From contig CALCOY010000023.1 in the NCBI GenBank assembly GCA_937897325.1, positions 1-64,000 of the forward strand: 64,000 bases of DNA, in the 5' to 3' direction. Made by a program: the position numbers and the translations under genes. The DNA comes from an uncultured Shimia sp. Lineage in GTDB: Bacteria; Pseudomonadota; Alphaproteobacteria; Rhodobacterales; Rhodobacteraceae. Shown here piece after piece: positions 9,808 through 17,989 of this stretch. Below the pieces are notes generated by a model. That model saw nothing but the letters and a program-made list of their open reading frames with translations. It was not told the origin of the DNA and made no database searches. Position 1 is the first letter of the stretch. Each line of letters opens with the position of its first letter.

Positions 9808-12800
9808 ATGGTACCGAGTACTGCTGCTGCAGGTCTAACCGCCACACCCGTATTTTCTGAACTTGCTGTCCGTTCCTATTCCGGCCAACCCGGAGATTAT
9901 CTGGACGTTGGTCATCACAGTTCTTTGGTTTTGGCTGGAGGTACGATCAGCTTGAGTTTTTCTGCGTCTGATCTTTCTGGAGAGAAGGCGATTTTGGCGA
10001 AGGACGGGTCCGGGCGCGAGGATGGGGGTCATCTGAGCATTCGGATCAAGGATGGCACGCTTGTTGTCATGCAGGAGAACACCCAGAAAACCGAATGGCT
10101 GAAGGTTCCTGATCTGGTTCTGACCCAGAACAAGACCTACCAACTGGGCCTGACGTTCGGGGATGAAGGCATGAAGGTCTGGCTTGACGGTGCGCTTGTC
10201 GCGGCCGAGCCGGACTTCAAGCAGGGCATCGCGACCAATGACCGTGCGCTGGTGATTGGCGGCACGCGGGGCTGGCGCGACAGCGACAGCAAGAGCGCGC
10301 ATTCGCTCTTTGAGGGCGAGATCGGCAATGTGATGATCTTCAACCAGCAACTGGGCGAGGCCGAGATGCTGGCGCTTGCGGCGGCGGTTGATCCTGATCT
10401 GGACAATCAGGCCCGCATGGAAGCGGCGATGGAAGATCTCTTCCCGGTTTTGGGTGACATGCATCATGCTTCGGACACGCTGAAGGAGATCCTGAAGGAT
10501 TACGGCGCGATGCATCACGGGCATCTTTCGGAGATGCCGATGATGCGCATGGGCACCGATGCGGGCGAGACGATGACCGGCGGTATGGGCCGCGACGGGC
10601 TCAACGGTGGTATGGGCAGCGACGTGATCGGCGGGGCAGGTGGCAATGACATCATTCAGGGCGATTACGGCAACGATACGCTGTACGGCGGTGCGGGCGA
10701 CGACATTCTGGATGGCGGTCATGGCGAAGACAGCCTTGTGGGCGGGGATGGCAACGACTTCCTGATCAGCCGCTCGGACGGGCGCGAAGGCGCGATCTAC
10801 TATGATCCGAACCGCGACGAAGGCGATCCCTATGGCGAGCTGACCAATGGCAAGCTCTACCCCGATCAGCCGCTACCGGCGAATGACGTTCTGGTGGGCG
10901 GCAGAGGCGCTGACATCTTCTACTTCCAGGCGCTGATCAACGCCAAGGAACGCTATATCGAGAAGCACACGCGCGACGACGGCACGATCAACTGGCATGG
11001 TGTCGCGGGCGAGAACGACAAGCTGCATGACCACTGGGTGGACATCATAGGCTCGAATGACATTGTGATGGACTTCAACCGGGCCGAGGGCGACCGGTTG
11101 GTGATCGAAGGGCACACGGTTCAGATCTCGAACATCCGCTACGGCGATGCCAATGGCGATGGGATCATGGATCACACGATCATCGGGCTTTATTCCGAGC
11201 AGGGCAAGAACGGCGGCGCGCATGCGGATGATCGCTTGGGCCAGATCACGGTCTACGGCGACCTTGTGAAGGAATCGGACATCGAGCACACGGCCAAACC
11301 GGCCTACGGTATCGTGCACACGATCGACGACCTCAAAGAGGCGGTCACGCCCAAAGAAAAAGGCACAAGCGCCGCAAACCCAGCACCACCAAACAACCTC
11401 CCAGACAGAGGAGATCTGGGCGTTCAGGGTGTGCCTGACCCGGTCTTTGCGATTGCCGGGATGCATGAATTCGACGGTAGCGATGGCAACTACATGGACG
11501 TTGGTCATCACAGTTCTTTGGTTTTGGCTGGAGGTACGATCAGCTTGAGTTTTTCTGCGTCTGATCTTTCTGGAGAGAAGGCGATTTTGGCGAAGGACGG
11601 GTCCGGGCGCGAGGATGGGGGTCATCTGAGCATTCGGATCAAGGATGGCACGCTTGTTGTCATGCAGGAGAACACCCAGAAAACCGAATGGCTGAAGGTT
11701 CCTGATCTGGTTCTGACCCAGAACAAGACCTACCAACTGGGCCTGACGTTCGGGGATGAAGGCATGAAGGTCTGGCTTGACGGTGCGCTTGTCGCGGCCG
11801 AGCCGGACTTCAAGCAGGGCATCGCGACCAATGACCGTGCGCTGGTGATTGGCGGCACGCGGGGCTGGCGCGACAGCGACAGCAAGAGCGCGCATTCGCT
11901 CTTTGAGGGCGAGATCGGCAATGTGATGATCTTCAACCAGCAACTGGGCGAGGCCGAGATGCTGGCGCTTGCGGCGGCGGTTGATCCTGATCTGGACAAT
12001 CAGGCCCGCATGGAAGCGGCGATGGAAGATCTCTTCCCGGTTTTGGGTGACATGCATCATGCTTCGGACACGCTGAAGGAGATCCTGAAGGATTACGGCG
12101 CGATGCATCACGGGCATCTTTCGGAGATGCCGATGATGCGCATGGGCACCGATGCGGGCGAGACGATGACCGGCGGTATGGGCCGCGACGGGCTCAACGG
12201 TGGTATGGGCAGCGACGTGATCGGCGGGGCAGGTGGCAATGACATCATTCAGGGCGATTACGGCAACGATACGCTGTACGGCGGTGCGGGCGACGACATT
12301 CTGGATGGCGGTCATGGCGAAGACAGCCTTGTGGGCGGGGATGGCAACGACTTCCTGATCAGCCGCTCGGACGGGCGCGAAGGCGCGATCTACTATGATC
12401 CGAACCGCGACGAAGGCGATCCCTATGGCGAGCTGACCAATGGCAAGCTCTACCCCGATCAGCCGCTACCGGCGAATGACGTTCTGGTGGGCGGCAGAGG
12501 CGCTGACATCTTCTACTTCCAGGCGCTGATCAACGCCAAGGAACGCTATATCGAGAAGCACACGCGCGACGACGGCACGATCAACTGGCATGGTGTCGCG
12601 GGCGAGAACGACAAGCTGCATGACCACTGGGTGGACATCATAGGCTCGAATGACATTGTGATGGACTTCAACCGGGCCGAGGGCGACCGGTTGGTGATCG
12701 AAGGGCACACGGTTCAGATCTCGAACATCCGCTACGGCGATGCCAATGGCGATGGGATCATGGATCACACGATCATCGGGCTTTATTCCGAGCAGGGCAA

Positions 12801-14388
12801 GAACGGCGGCGCGCATGCGGATGATCGCTTGGGCCAGATCACGGTCTACGGCGACCTTGTGAAGGAATCGGACATCGAGCACACGGCCAAACCGGCCTAC
12901 GGTATCGTGCACACGATCGACGACCTCAAAGAGGCGGTCACGCCCAAAGAAAAAGGCACAAGCGCCGCAAACCCAGCACCACCAAACAACCTCCCAGACA
13001 GAGGAGATCTGAATGCGCAACGCCTGCCAGATCCGGCGTTTGGTGCGGCGGGCACGCAGGAGTTTTCCTCGGATGCGCGGTCACCGCTTGTCTTCGCGCA
13101 CAATGCTGACATGGATCTGGCGGAAGGAACAATCGCGTTTAACTTCTCCGCGAACGAATTGAAGGATTTCCAGGCACTCTTTTCAAAGGACGCAAAAGGG
13201 TACGGCAATGGTGGCCACATCACTGCTTATTTGAACGACATTGGCACGCTTACTGTTCGGGTTCAGGATCAGGATGAGGCCTACTACTTGAAAGCCGAGG
13301 GCCTGATCGAAGCGGGCAAGGCCTATGATCTTGCGGTAACCTTCGGGGAGCATGGGGTTGAGTTGATCCTGGATGGCCAGCGCGTGGCCTATCGGCCGGA
13401 TGTTGTCTATGACCTGACGACCAATACGGAGTACCTGGTCGTTGGTGCAACGGGATGGAACAATTCGGCCAACAGAGCAGACAACATCCACAGTCATTTC
13501 AACGGCACGATAAGTGACTTTGTAATTCTGAATCAGCCGATGACGGCTGCTGAACTGCGGGCTGCGGGCCTGGGTACGGGAGACTTCGGCCGTCTGGGTC
13601 TTGACGCAGACCCGATCGTCGCATCCGGAACAGCGAATGATGACGAGTTGGAGGGCGCCGAAAACAATGATACGCTCTCTGCCGGAGAAGGCGACGATGT
13701 GTTGCACGGGTTCAGCGGTGACGACGTTCTGCGCGGCGATGAAGGAAACGACACGCTGCATGGCGGAACGGGGTCCGACACGTTGAACGGCGGTGCGGGC
13801 GACGACAGCATCATGGGTGGTGACGGTACCGGGGACCGACGTGATACGATCTACGCGGGAAGCGGTGATGACACAGTCGATGGCGGCCATGGCAACGACC
13901 TGATGTTTGGTCAAGACGGGAACGATGTCATGCTTGGCGGCTTTGGGTCCGATGAAATGATGGGCCAAGGTGGTGACGATCTTTTGACCGGTGCCGGACT
14001 GGCGGATGTCCTGTTCGGGGGCGACGGGAACGACTTCCTGAATGGTGGTTTCGGCTTTGACCGTTTGAACGGCGGCGCTGGAGCCGACAAGTTCTATCAT
14101 CTCGGAACAACTGATCATGGGGCGGACTGGGTACAGGATTACTCCGCCGATGAGGGAGATATTCTTCTATTTGGTCAGGGAGACGCCACTGTTGGTGATT
14201 TCCGGGTCAACTTTGCTCACACAATTTCGCCTAACGGTGAGCGTGCAGGTGATGACGGGGTGAGAGAGGCTTTCGTGGTCTACCAGCCCACCGGTCAGAT
14301 CATCTGGGCGCTTGTCGATGGGGAAGGCCAGGATGAGCTCAACATACAGTTTGCGGGATCGTCAGAAACGTTCAATTTGCTTGCCTAG
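9808..14388 (+). CDS. Giant LamG/RTX calcium-binding repeat protein
   Basis: The 1,526-residue protein has no N-terminal signal peptide, as expected for type I secretion. It contains three modules. Modules 1 (residues 32-537) and 2 (563-1068) each combine a concanavalin/LamG-like beta-sandwich, a His/Met-rich linker (DYGAMHHGHLSEMPMMRM), RTX nonapeptides such as GGAGGNDII and GGAGDDILD, and a serralysin-like beta-roll cap. Module 3 is a diverged LamG-like domain (about 1090-1255) followed by about a dozen GGxGxD repeats to about 1430 and a C-terminal cap that probably carries the secretion signal. A surface or biofilm-matrix role, perhaps binding the neighbouring polysaccharide, is inferred. 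No type I secretion ABC/HlyD/TolC genes lie in the window. Confidence 0.85.
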   Translation: MVPSTAAAGLTATPVFSELAVRSYSGQPGDYLDVGHHSSLVLAGGTISLSFSASDLSGEKAILAKDGSGREDGGHLSIRIKDGTLVVMQENTQKTEWLKVPDLVLTQNKTYQLGLTFGDEGMKVWLDGALVAAEPDFKQGIATNDRALVIGGTRGWRDSDSKSAHSLFEGEIGNVMIFNQQLGEAEMLALAAAVDPDLDNQARMEAAMEDLFPVLGDMHHASDTLKEILKDYGAMHHGHLSEMPMMRMGTDAGETMTGGMGRDGLNGGMGSDVIGGAGGNDIIQGDYGNDTLYGGAGDDILDGGHGEDSLVGGDGNDFLISRSDGREGAIYYDPNRDEGDPYGELTNGKLYPDQPLPANDVLVGGRGADIFYFQALINAKERYIEKHTRDDGTINWHGVAGENDKLHDHWVDIIGSNDIVMDFNRAEGDRLVIEGHTVQISNIRYGDANGDGIMDHTIIGLYSEQGKNGGAHADDRLGQITVYGDLVKESDIEHTAKPAYGIVHTIDDLKEAVTPKEKGTSAANPAPPNNLPDRGDLGVQGVPDPVFAIAGMHEFDGSDGNYMDVGHHSSLVLAGGTISLSFSASDLSGEKAILAKDGSGREDGGHLSIRIKDGTLVVMQENTQKTEWLKVPDLVLTQNKTYQLGLTFGDEGMKVWLDGALVAAEPDFKQGIATNDRALVIGGTRGWRDSDSKSAHSLFEGEIGNVMIFNQQLGEAEMLALAAAVDPDLDNQARMEAAMEDLFPVLGDMHHASDTLKEILKDYGAMHHGHLSEMPMMRMGTDAGETMTGGMGRDGLNGGMGSDVIGGAGGNDIIQGDYGNDTLYGGAGDDILDGGHGEDSLVGGDGNDFLISRSDGREGAIYYDPNRDEGDPYGELTNGKLYPDQPLPANDVLVGGRGADIFYFQALINAKERYIEKHTRDDGTINWHGVAGENDKLHDHWVDIIGSNDIVMDFNRAEGDRLVIEGHTVQISNIRYGDANGDGIMDHTIIGLYSEQGKNGGAHADDRLGQITVYGDLVKESDIEHTAKPAYGIVHTIDDLKEAVTPKEKGTSAANPAPPNNLPDRGDLNAQRLPDPAFGAAGTQEFSSDARSPLVFAHNADMDLAEGTIAFNFSANELKDFQALFSKDAKGYGNGGHITAYLNDIGTLTVRVQDQDEAYYLKAEGLIEAGKAYDLAVTFGEHGVELILDGQRVAYRPDVVYDLTTNTEYLVVGATGWNNSANRADNIHSHFNGTISDFVILNQPMTAAELRAAGLGTGDFGRLGLDADPIVASGTANDDELEGAENNDTLSAGEGDDVLHGFSGDDVLRGDEGNDTLHGGTGSDTLNGGAGDDSIMGGDGTGDRRDTIYAGSGDDTVDGGHGNDLMFGQDGNDVMLGGFGSDEMMGQGGDDLLTGAGLADVLFGGDGNDFLNGGFGFDRLNGGAGADKFYHLGTTDHGADWVQDYSADEGDILLFGQGDATVGDFRVNFAHTISPNGERAGDDGVREAFVVYQPTGQIIWALVDGEGQDELNIQFAGSSETFNLLA
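9902..11418 (+). repeat. Tandem coding repeat, copy 1 (1,517 bp)
   Basis: First copy of a direct repeat starting at TGGACGTTGGTCATCAC and ending at GAGGAGATCTG. It matches copy 2 at an offset of 1,593 bases (531 codons, in frame). No difference was found in the lines compared, and the encoded protein is identical over the whole unit. It covers a LamG-like domain, RTX repeats and a beta-roll cap. Confidence 0.93.
11495..13011 (+). repeat. Tandem coding repeat, copy 2 (1,517 bp)
   Basis: Second copy of the direct repeat, separated from copy 1 by a 76-base unique spacer that encodes the start of the second module. The flanks diverge sharply at both edges: ATCTGGGCG after copy 1, ATCTGAATG after copy 2. 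That is the pattern of a recent in-frame duplication or a gene-conversion tract. Confidence 0.93.
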
Positions 14389-14416
14389 CTGCCACGCATC
14401 CTGATTGCCCATTTAG

Positions 14417-14450
14417 GTGCCCTTCCATCGACGGAGGGGCGCTTTTTCTT
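14417..14450 (+). terminator. Rho-independent terminator of the RTX gene
   Basis: A 10-bp stem (GTGCCCTTCC with GGAGGGGCGC, two G-T wobbles) closes a 6-base loop and is followed by TTTTTCTT. It lies 29 bases after the RTX stop codon and is well placed to end that transcript. Confidence 0.85.
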
Positions 14451-14545
14451 AGTCGTAGTCAACTAGGTAATCGGGACACTTCGATCCGTTTCAGGACGAA
14501 GTTGTCAAAGTGCGCGATAGCCTGCCGATGGTCTTTGCGGTCCGC

Positions 14546-14563
14546 CCGGTTTTGCAAAACCGG
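14546..14563. other. Perfect 18-bp palindrome
   Basis: CCGGTTTTGCAAAACCGG is a perfect inverted repeat with no spacer. It lies about 100 bases beyond the RTX terminator with no intact gene start nearby. It could be a protein-binding site left from a lost gene or part of a mobile-element end. Confidence 0.4.
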
Positions 14564-14597
14564 TGGCCAGCAAGTCTGCGGTAAGTGTTGCATCTGA

Positions 14598-14890
14598 CCC
14601 CTGATTGGGTATCCCACATATCTGGAGGGGTACGCTGGTGGAATCTGGGCTGCCTTCGGTTTCTATATCGACGTCATGCCGCCAATCCCGGTGTTTGGAC
14701 TTTCGTTATTGTATGACGAAACCCTGCGCGCCATTGGTTCGGGAAAAATGGTTGAGTAAGCTAGCGCGTTGCGTGCTCCTGCACTTGATGCTGTCAGAGT
14801 GATACCGACGGAGCCATCCGGTTCGTACGCCTCGGTTGTAGCGCTCGACATGGGCGTTCTACTGAAGCTTGCCGGGCTGGATTTAGAGCA
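14598..14890 (+). pseudogene. Unidentified gene fragment with in-frame stop
   Basis: The plus frame from about 14598 reads like genuine protein: YAGGIWAAFGFYIDVMPPIP, then VFGLSLLYDETLRAIGSGKM. A TAA follows near 14757, and the same frame continues with ALDAVRVIPTEPSGSYASVV and ALDMGVLLKLAGLDLE before running into the IS3 relic. There is no start codon or ribosome-binding site. I do not recognise the family. The composition and the continuity across the stop argue for a truncated, mutated gene rather than chance. Confidence 0.4.
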
Positions 14891-15203
14891 GAGCGATCGC
14901 GGCCTTCTCCGCCCGACTCTGAAGCCGACCACTGACGTATTGCGGGCCGTTGTTGACGCGAACAGCTAGGGGTGCTTGCCGTGCCAGATAATAAACGCGT
15001 TTGTGGTTCCATGTGAAGTCTTTCACGTTGTGCAGATGCAGAACGCACAGGCCAAAGCCCCAGGTCTTCTTGGCATTCATCAACGCGATCAGCCAGTCGG
15101 TGATCAACTCGTTCTCATAACTGAGCTTGGGCTGATGCTGATGGCATGTCTTGCTGAGGCCGAAGGCCCGGCCTGCCAAAGCGATACCGGTGTATCGCTG
15201 CAC
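14883..15203 (-). mobile_element. IS3-family transposase orfB, internally deleted
   Basis: The minus strand encodes the N-terminal region of an IS3-type OrfB: IALAGRAFGLSKTCHQHQPK, then ENELITDWLIALMN, WGFGLCVLHLHNVKDF and WNHKRVYY. It then jumps directly to a later block, LAVRVNNGPQYVSGRLQSRA. In intact proteins these blocks are separated by about 100 residues carrying the first part of the DDE domain, so an internal deletion removed catalytic residues. It is inactive. The matching orfA start lies at 16.0-16.3 kb on the same strand. Confidence 0.75.
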
Positions 15204-15214
15204 CGGCCATTTCT

Positions 15215-15790
15215 TTGGGCGCTGGTGGCTTCTACTCAGACATACGCCGTCATCCGGCCAAGGAAGAGACCGATCTGTCGAGCGCGATGCGCACTTTGCT
15301 TACCAGCTTATTAGACGATCTGGATCACCTGGAACGTCGTCTGAACGCGTTGTCCAAGGAGACCGAAGCCATCGCCCATAGCGACGACACGATCAAATGC
15401 TTGCTCAAAATCCCAGGCATCGGGCCACCCGGAGAAACCGGACTTGTAGCCGCGCGAGTTCGCGGGCCGTTCAGGAAGGCGCCGGATATGACCGCACGGT
15501 TGGGCCTTGTGCCTGCAGAGCACTCATCCGGTGGTAAACAAAACCTGCTTGGCATCAGCAAACGCGGCAACGGATATGTCAGGCGACTTCTGATCCATGG
15601 CGCACGATCCTGTTTCTCGCACCTGTATCGCGAGACACATGCTCTCGGCGGGTGGCTCAGCGGCCTCGAAAGTCGAACATATCCAAACAAGGCAGTTGTC
15701 ACGTTGACGAGCAAACTCACCAGGATCGCCTGGGCCATTTTGACAAAACCCGGTGAGGACTACCTGCGGACGAAAGTGGCGGCTGCATGA
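15215..15790 (+). mobile_element. IS110-family transposase, C-terminal part
   Basis: The frame encodes the C-terminal Transposase_20 domain of an IS110/IS1111-type enzyme: a coiled helix with LDDLDHLERRLNALSKE, LLKIPGIGPPGETGLVAA with the helix-hairpin-helix-like core, and ARLGLVPAEHSSGGKQNLLG, SKRGNGYVRRLLIHGARS. The catalytic Ser lies in the region of the last block. The N-terminal DEDD (RuvC-like) half is missing, so the remaining 191 residues are about half the usual length. It sits between two pieces of an IS3 element. Confidence 0.8.
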
Positions 15791-15994
15791 TCTAACCCTT
15801 TAACCGCAAACTGATTACAAGGGGTTTGATGACCAAACGGCTAATCGACCACGGGTAAGCTACGCGTAAAAAAGAGGGACATGATCCCGGAACTGGTAAT
15901 CTGGAGCCCGAGGTGCGGATCTTATCAAGGCATTGCTGGCAAAATCAGAAGCTGATCGGAGGCCGGATACATCTAAGCAAGCCAAAACAGTCAT

Positions 15995-16284
15995 TCAAAA
16001 ACTTGCAACTGCGCGTGGACCATACACTTTTCCAGTCATTTCCTTCGGCAGATTGTTCTGCATGCTCTTTCCAGCATACGTCCTCCTCAGACACCTGTTC
16101 TCCGCGCCAAGCTCTTTCATGCGCACCATCACGCCGGCATCCATCCCGCAATACCCGGAGTGCCACCGGTAAAAGCTTGCGCCGCTCATCCCATGCTTGC
16201 GGCTCAGATCTGGCAGGGCAAGCCGTTCTCCGCCCGCTTCAAAATCGCCATGATCTGCGCGCCGCTGTGCTTCGATTTCTTCAT
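15995..16284 (-). mobile_element. IS3-family transposase orfA fragment (frameshifted)
   Basis: The minus strand starts MKKSKHSGAQIMAILKRAEN at 16284 and, after a frameshift near 16205, continues LSRKHGMSGASFYRWHSG, then MDAGVMVRMKELGAENRCL, LRRTYAGKSMQNNLPKEM. This is the helix-turn-helix and leucine-zipper OrfA of IS3-type elements. The frameshift and loss of the orfA/orfB junction make it non-functional. Together with the orfB fragment at 14.9-15.2 kb it probably represents one element split by later insertions. Confidence 0.7.
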
Positions 16285-17989
16285 TGGGCCCCCTCTTTCA
16301 TCATTTGAGCAAATTCGACCTCCAAACACCCCTCGACTTCAGGGCGATTAACGGTCGACTGCGCGTTGTCAGACAGTTATCAGCCAAGTTCCGACAACGC
16401 CGCATAATAAATCTCCAAATGCAGACTGATCAGGGTCCAAACAGGGGGGGCAGATGCGACGCTTACAGTCTGCGAAGTTGAGCTTTATCAGAAGCTTGAG
16501 GCCAGCAAATGCCAATCAAACCCGATAGCGGTTCAAAATGGGTCGGGCGGCGAATGCAGAACGGCGCCCCGAGCAGCTTGTTCATTCCATTTGCAAGTAG
16601 GCGGGATATTGTGATGGCGGAGGAGACTTCACCGGTTAACGCATTTCTGACCGTACCGGGTAGAAAGAAACCGAGGACGACGCCTGGCGCGATGAAGCCA
16701 CGTTTGGTGGCTTGATCCAGATGAACGAGCGAACGACAGGCAACCGCTGCAGCCTCGAGCCGGGACAAGGAATTGTGGGCACTTCGGCGATGAAGACATG
16801 TTGCAGGGGTGGGGCATCGATTAGATCCCGACCCAAACGGAAGAAGGCCCGTGCATATCTGTTCGCGGAGGTCACCTTAAGCATCAATGTCAATATCCAA
16901 GCAACACGCGCCCGACATCGTGGAGACGGTCAGGCCAGAGTTCTGCGGATCGGACCATTCCAGACCATCCCCCAATACAGATCAGCGGGACAGTCATCAT
17001 TCAGAGTCAAGATGTCGGGCAGAAGGAGTGTATGCCGCCTTCGAAATGTGCGCGTTCTATAGCGTCCGGGTCTGCAACAAACCTTCTGCTCGGCCGCAGG
17101 TTTAGAAGTGGGGTCATAGAGCGGTCGACGCTCGGGTCTCGCAGGCCAATGTCTCCATAGTGCCGGATCTTTGTGAGATGGCGGCTGGCGGGTTGTCTCG
17201 GGCAACGGGACTGGCAAGCATGTCATCGCCGCGCTTTCGTGAGGGCCGGTGAGCGGTGCTTTCGATGTGGCATTCCAGATCTTTCTGACACTGTAACTCG
17301 CGGTTCTGAAGCCGCCTGTGTCCCGCTTGGTATCGAAAAAGACTTGTTCTCTCGCATCGATAGGCGGCCCGTTTTGGCGCAGATTGCCAGCTTCTGAACG
17401 GGCCATGTGTCGGCGCACGCGGCTTTGGTGCAGCCTGTCGCCGAGCCCAATGTATGTACCGGCTGCTGTTCGCAAGTGAGATATTGGCGTGGCTAGCGGT
17501 AGTCGCTGATATGTATCCGGCCTGTTTGTCGGCTCGCGGGCCGTGGCCATTGTGGGTTACGCACGCGCCTTGATCTCATTACTAACCTGCCGGGTGAAGC
17601 AGCCGGTACATCCCATTAATGTCGGATGGATGGGACATTGGGGTTGCGCCGCTGCTTCGCTCGATCAGCTGATCGAATGGAACTTTGCCCAGAATGCCTC
17701 TGCTCTGGCATGCGGCTGGACACAGGCGTCGATCAGTTTCAAGTAGAATGCGAATGGGCAGATAGGGCCATTTCCAGACGTAATAGCCTGCGCTAGGCGG
17801 CAAGGCCAAATTCGAAAACTACGGCTGCCTGCGCGATGATGGGCACCGGTCCTGGATTTGACGCGTCGTAGGCGAGATGCCCAACCGATAAGCAATCCCA
17901 ATATTTATTTCACATATAAAATATTTTTACTTGAAGCAAATTCTCAACCCGCCTAGCCTTAGTGCTATCCAACGTATCGGAGGGTCCTT
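16285..17989. other. 1.7-kb region with no recognisable gene
   Basis: Several open frames exist on both strands (for example 16463-16768 minus and 16930-17550 minus), but none shows a recognisable motif, a ribosome-binding site or a convincing hydrophobicity pattern. Given the IS relics on its left, the stretch is probably decayed DNA. Only the last 100 bases, AT-rich and directly upstream of the aminobenzoyl-CoA operon, look regulatory. Confidence 0.5.
17900..17925. promoter_or_regulatory. AT-rich inverted repeat before the aminobenzoyl-CoA operon
   Basis: AATATTT and AAATATT form 7-bp arms with a 12-base spacer, about 65-90 bases upstream of the operon's first ATG. A weak promoter-like pair TTGAAG (17931) and TAGCCT (17954), 17 bases apart, follows. 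MarR regulators often bind AT-rich palindromes and one is encoded in the operon, but low complexity makes chance likely. Confidence 0.3.

Noticed and set aside
9835-13020. Long minus-strand open frames (295, 480 and 184 residues) opposite the RTX gene
   Set aside because: They have no motif, they repeat because the sense strand repeats, and the sense frame is clearly coding. They are codon-bias shadows.
16930-17550. 206-residue minus-strand open frame
   Set aside because: Rich in Arg/Pro/Thr with no motif, hydrophobic pattern or ribosome-binding site; judged non-coding.
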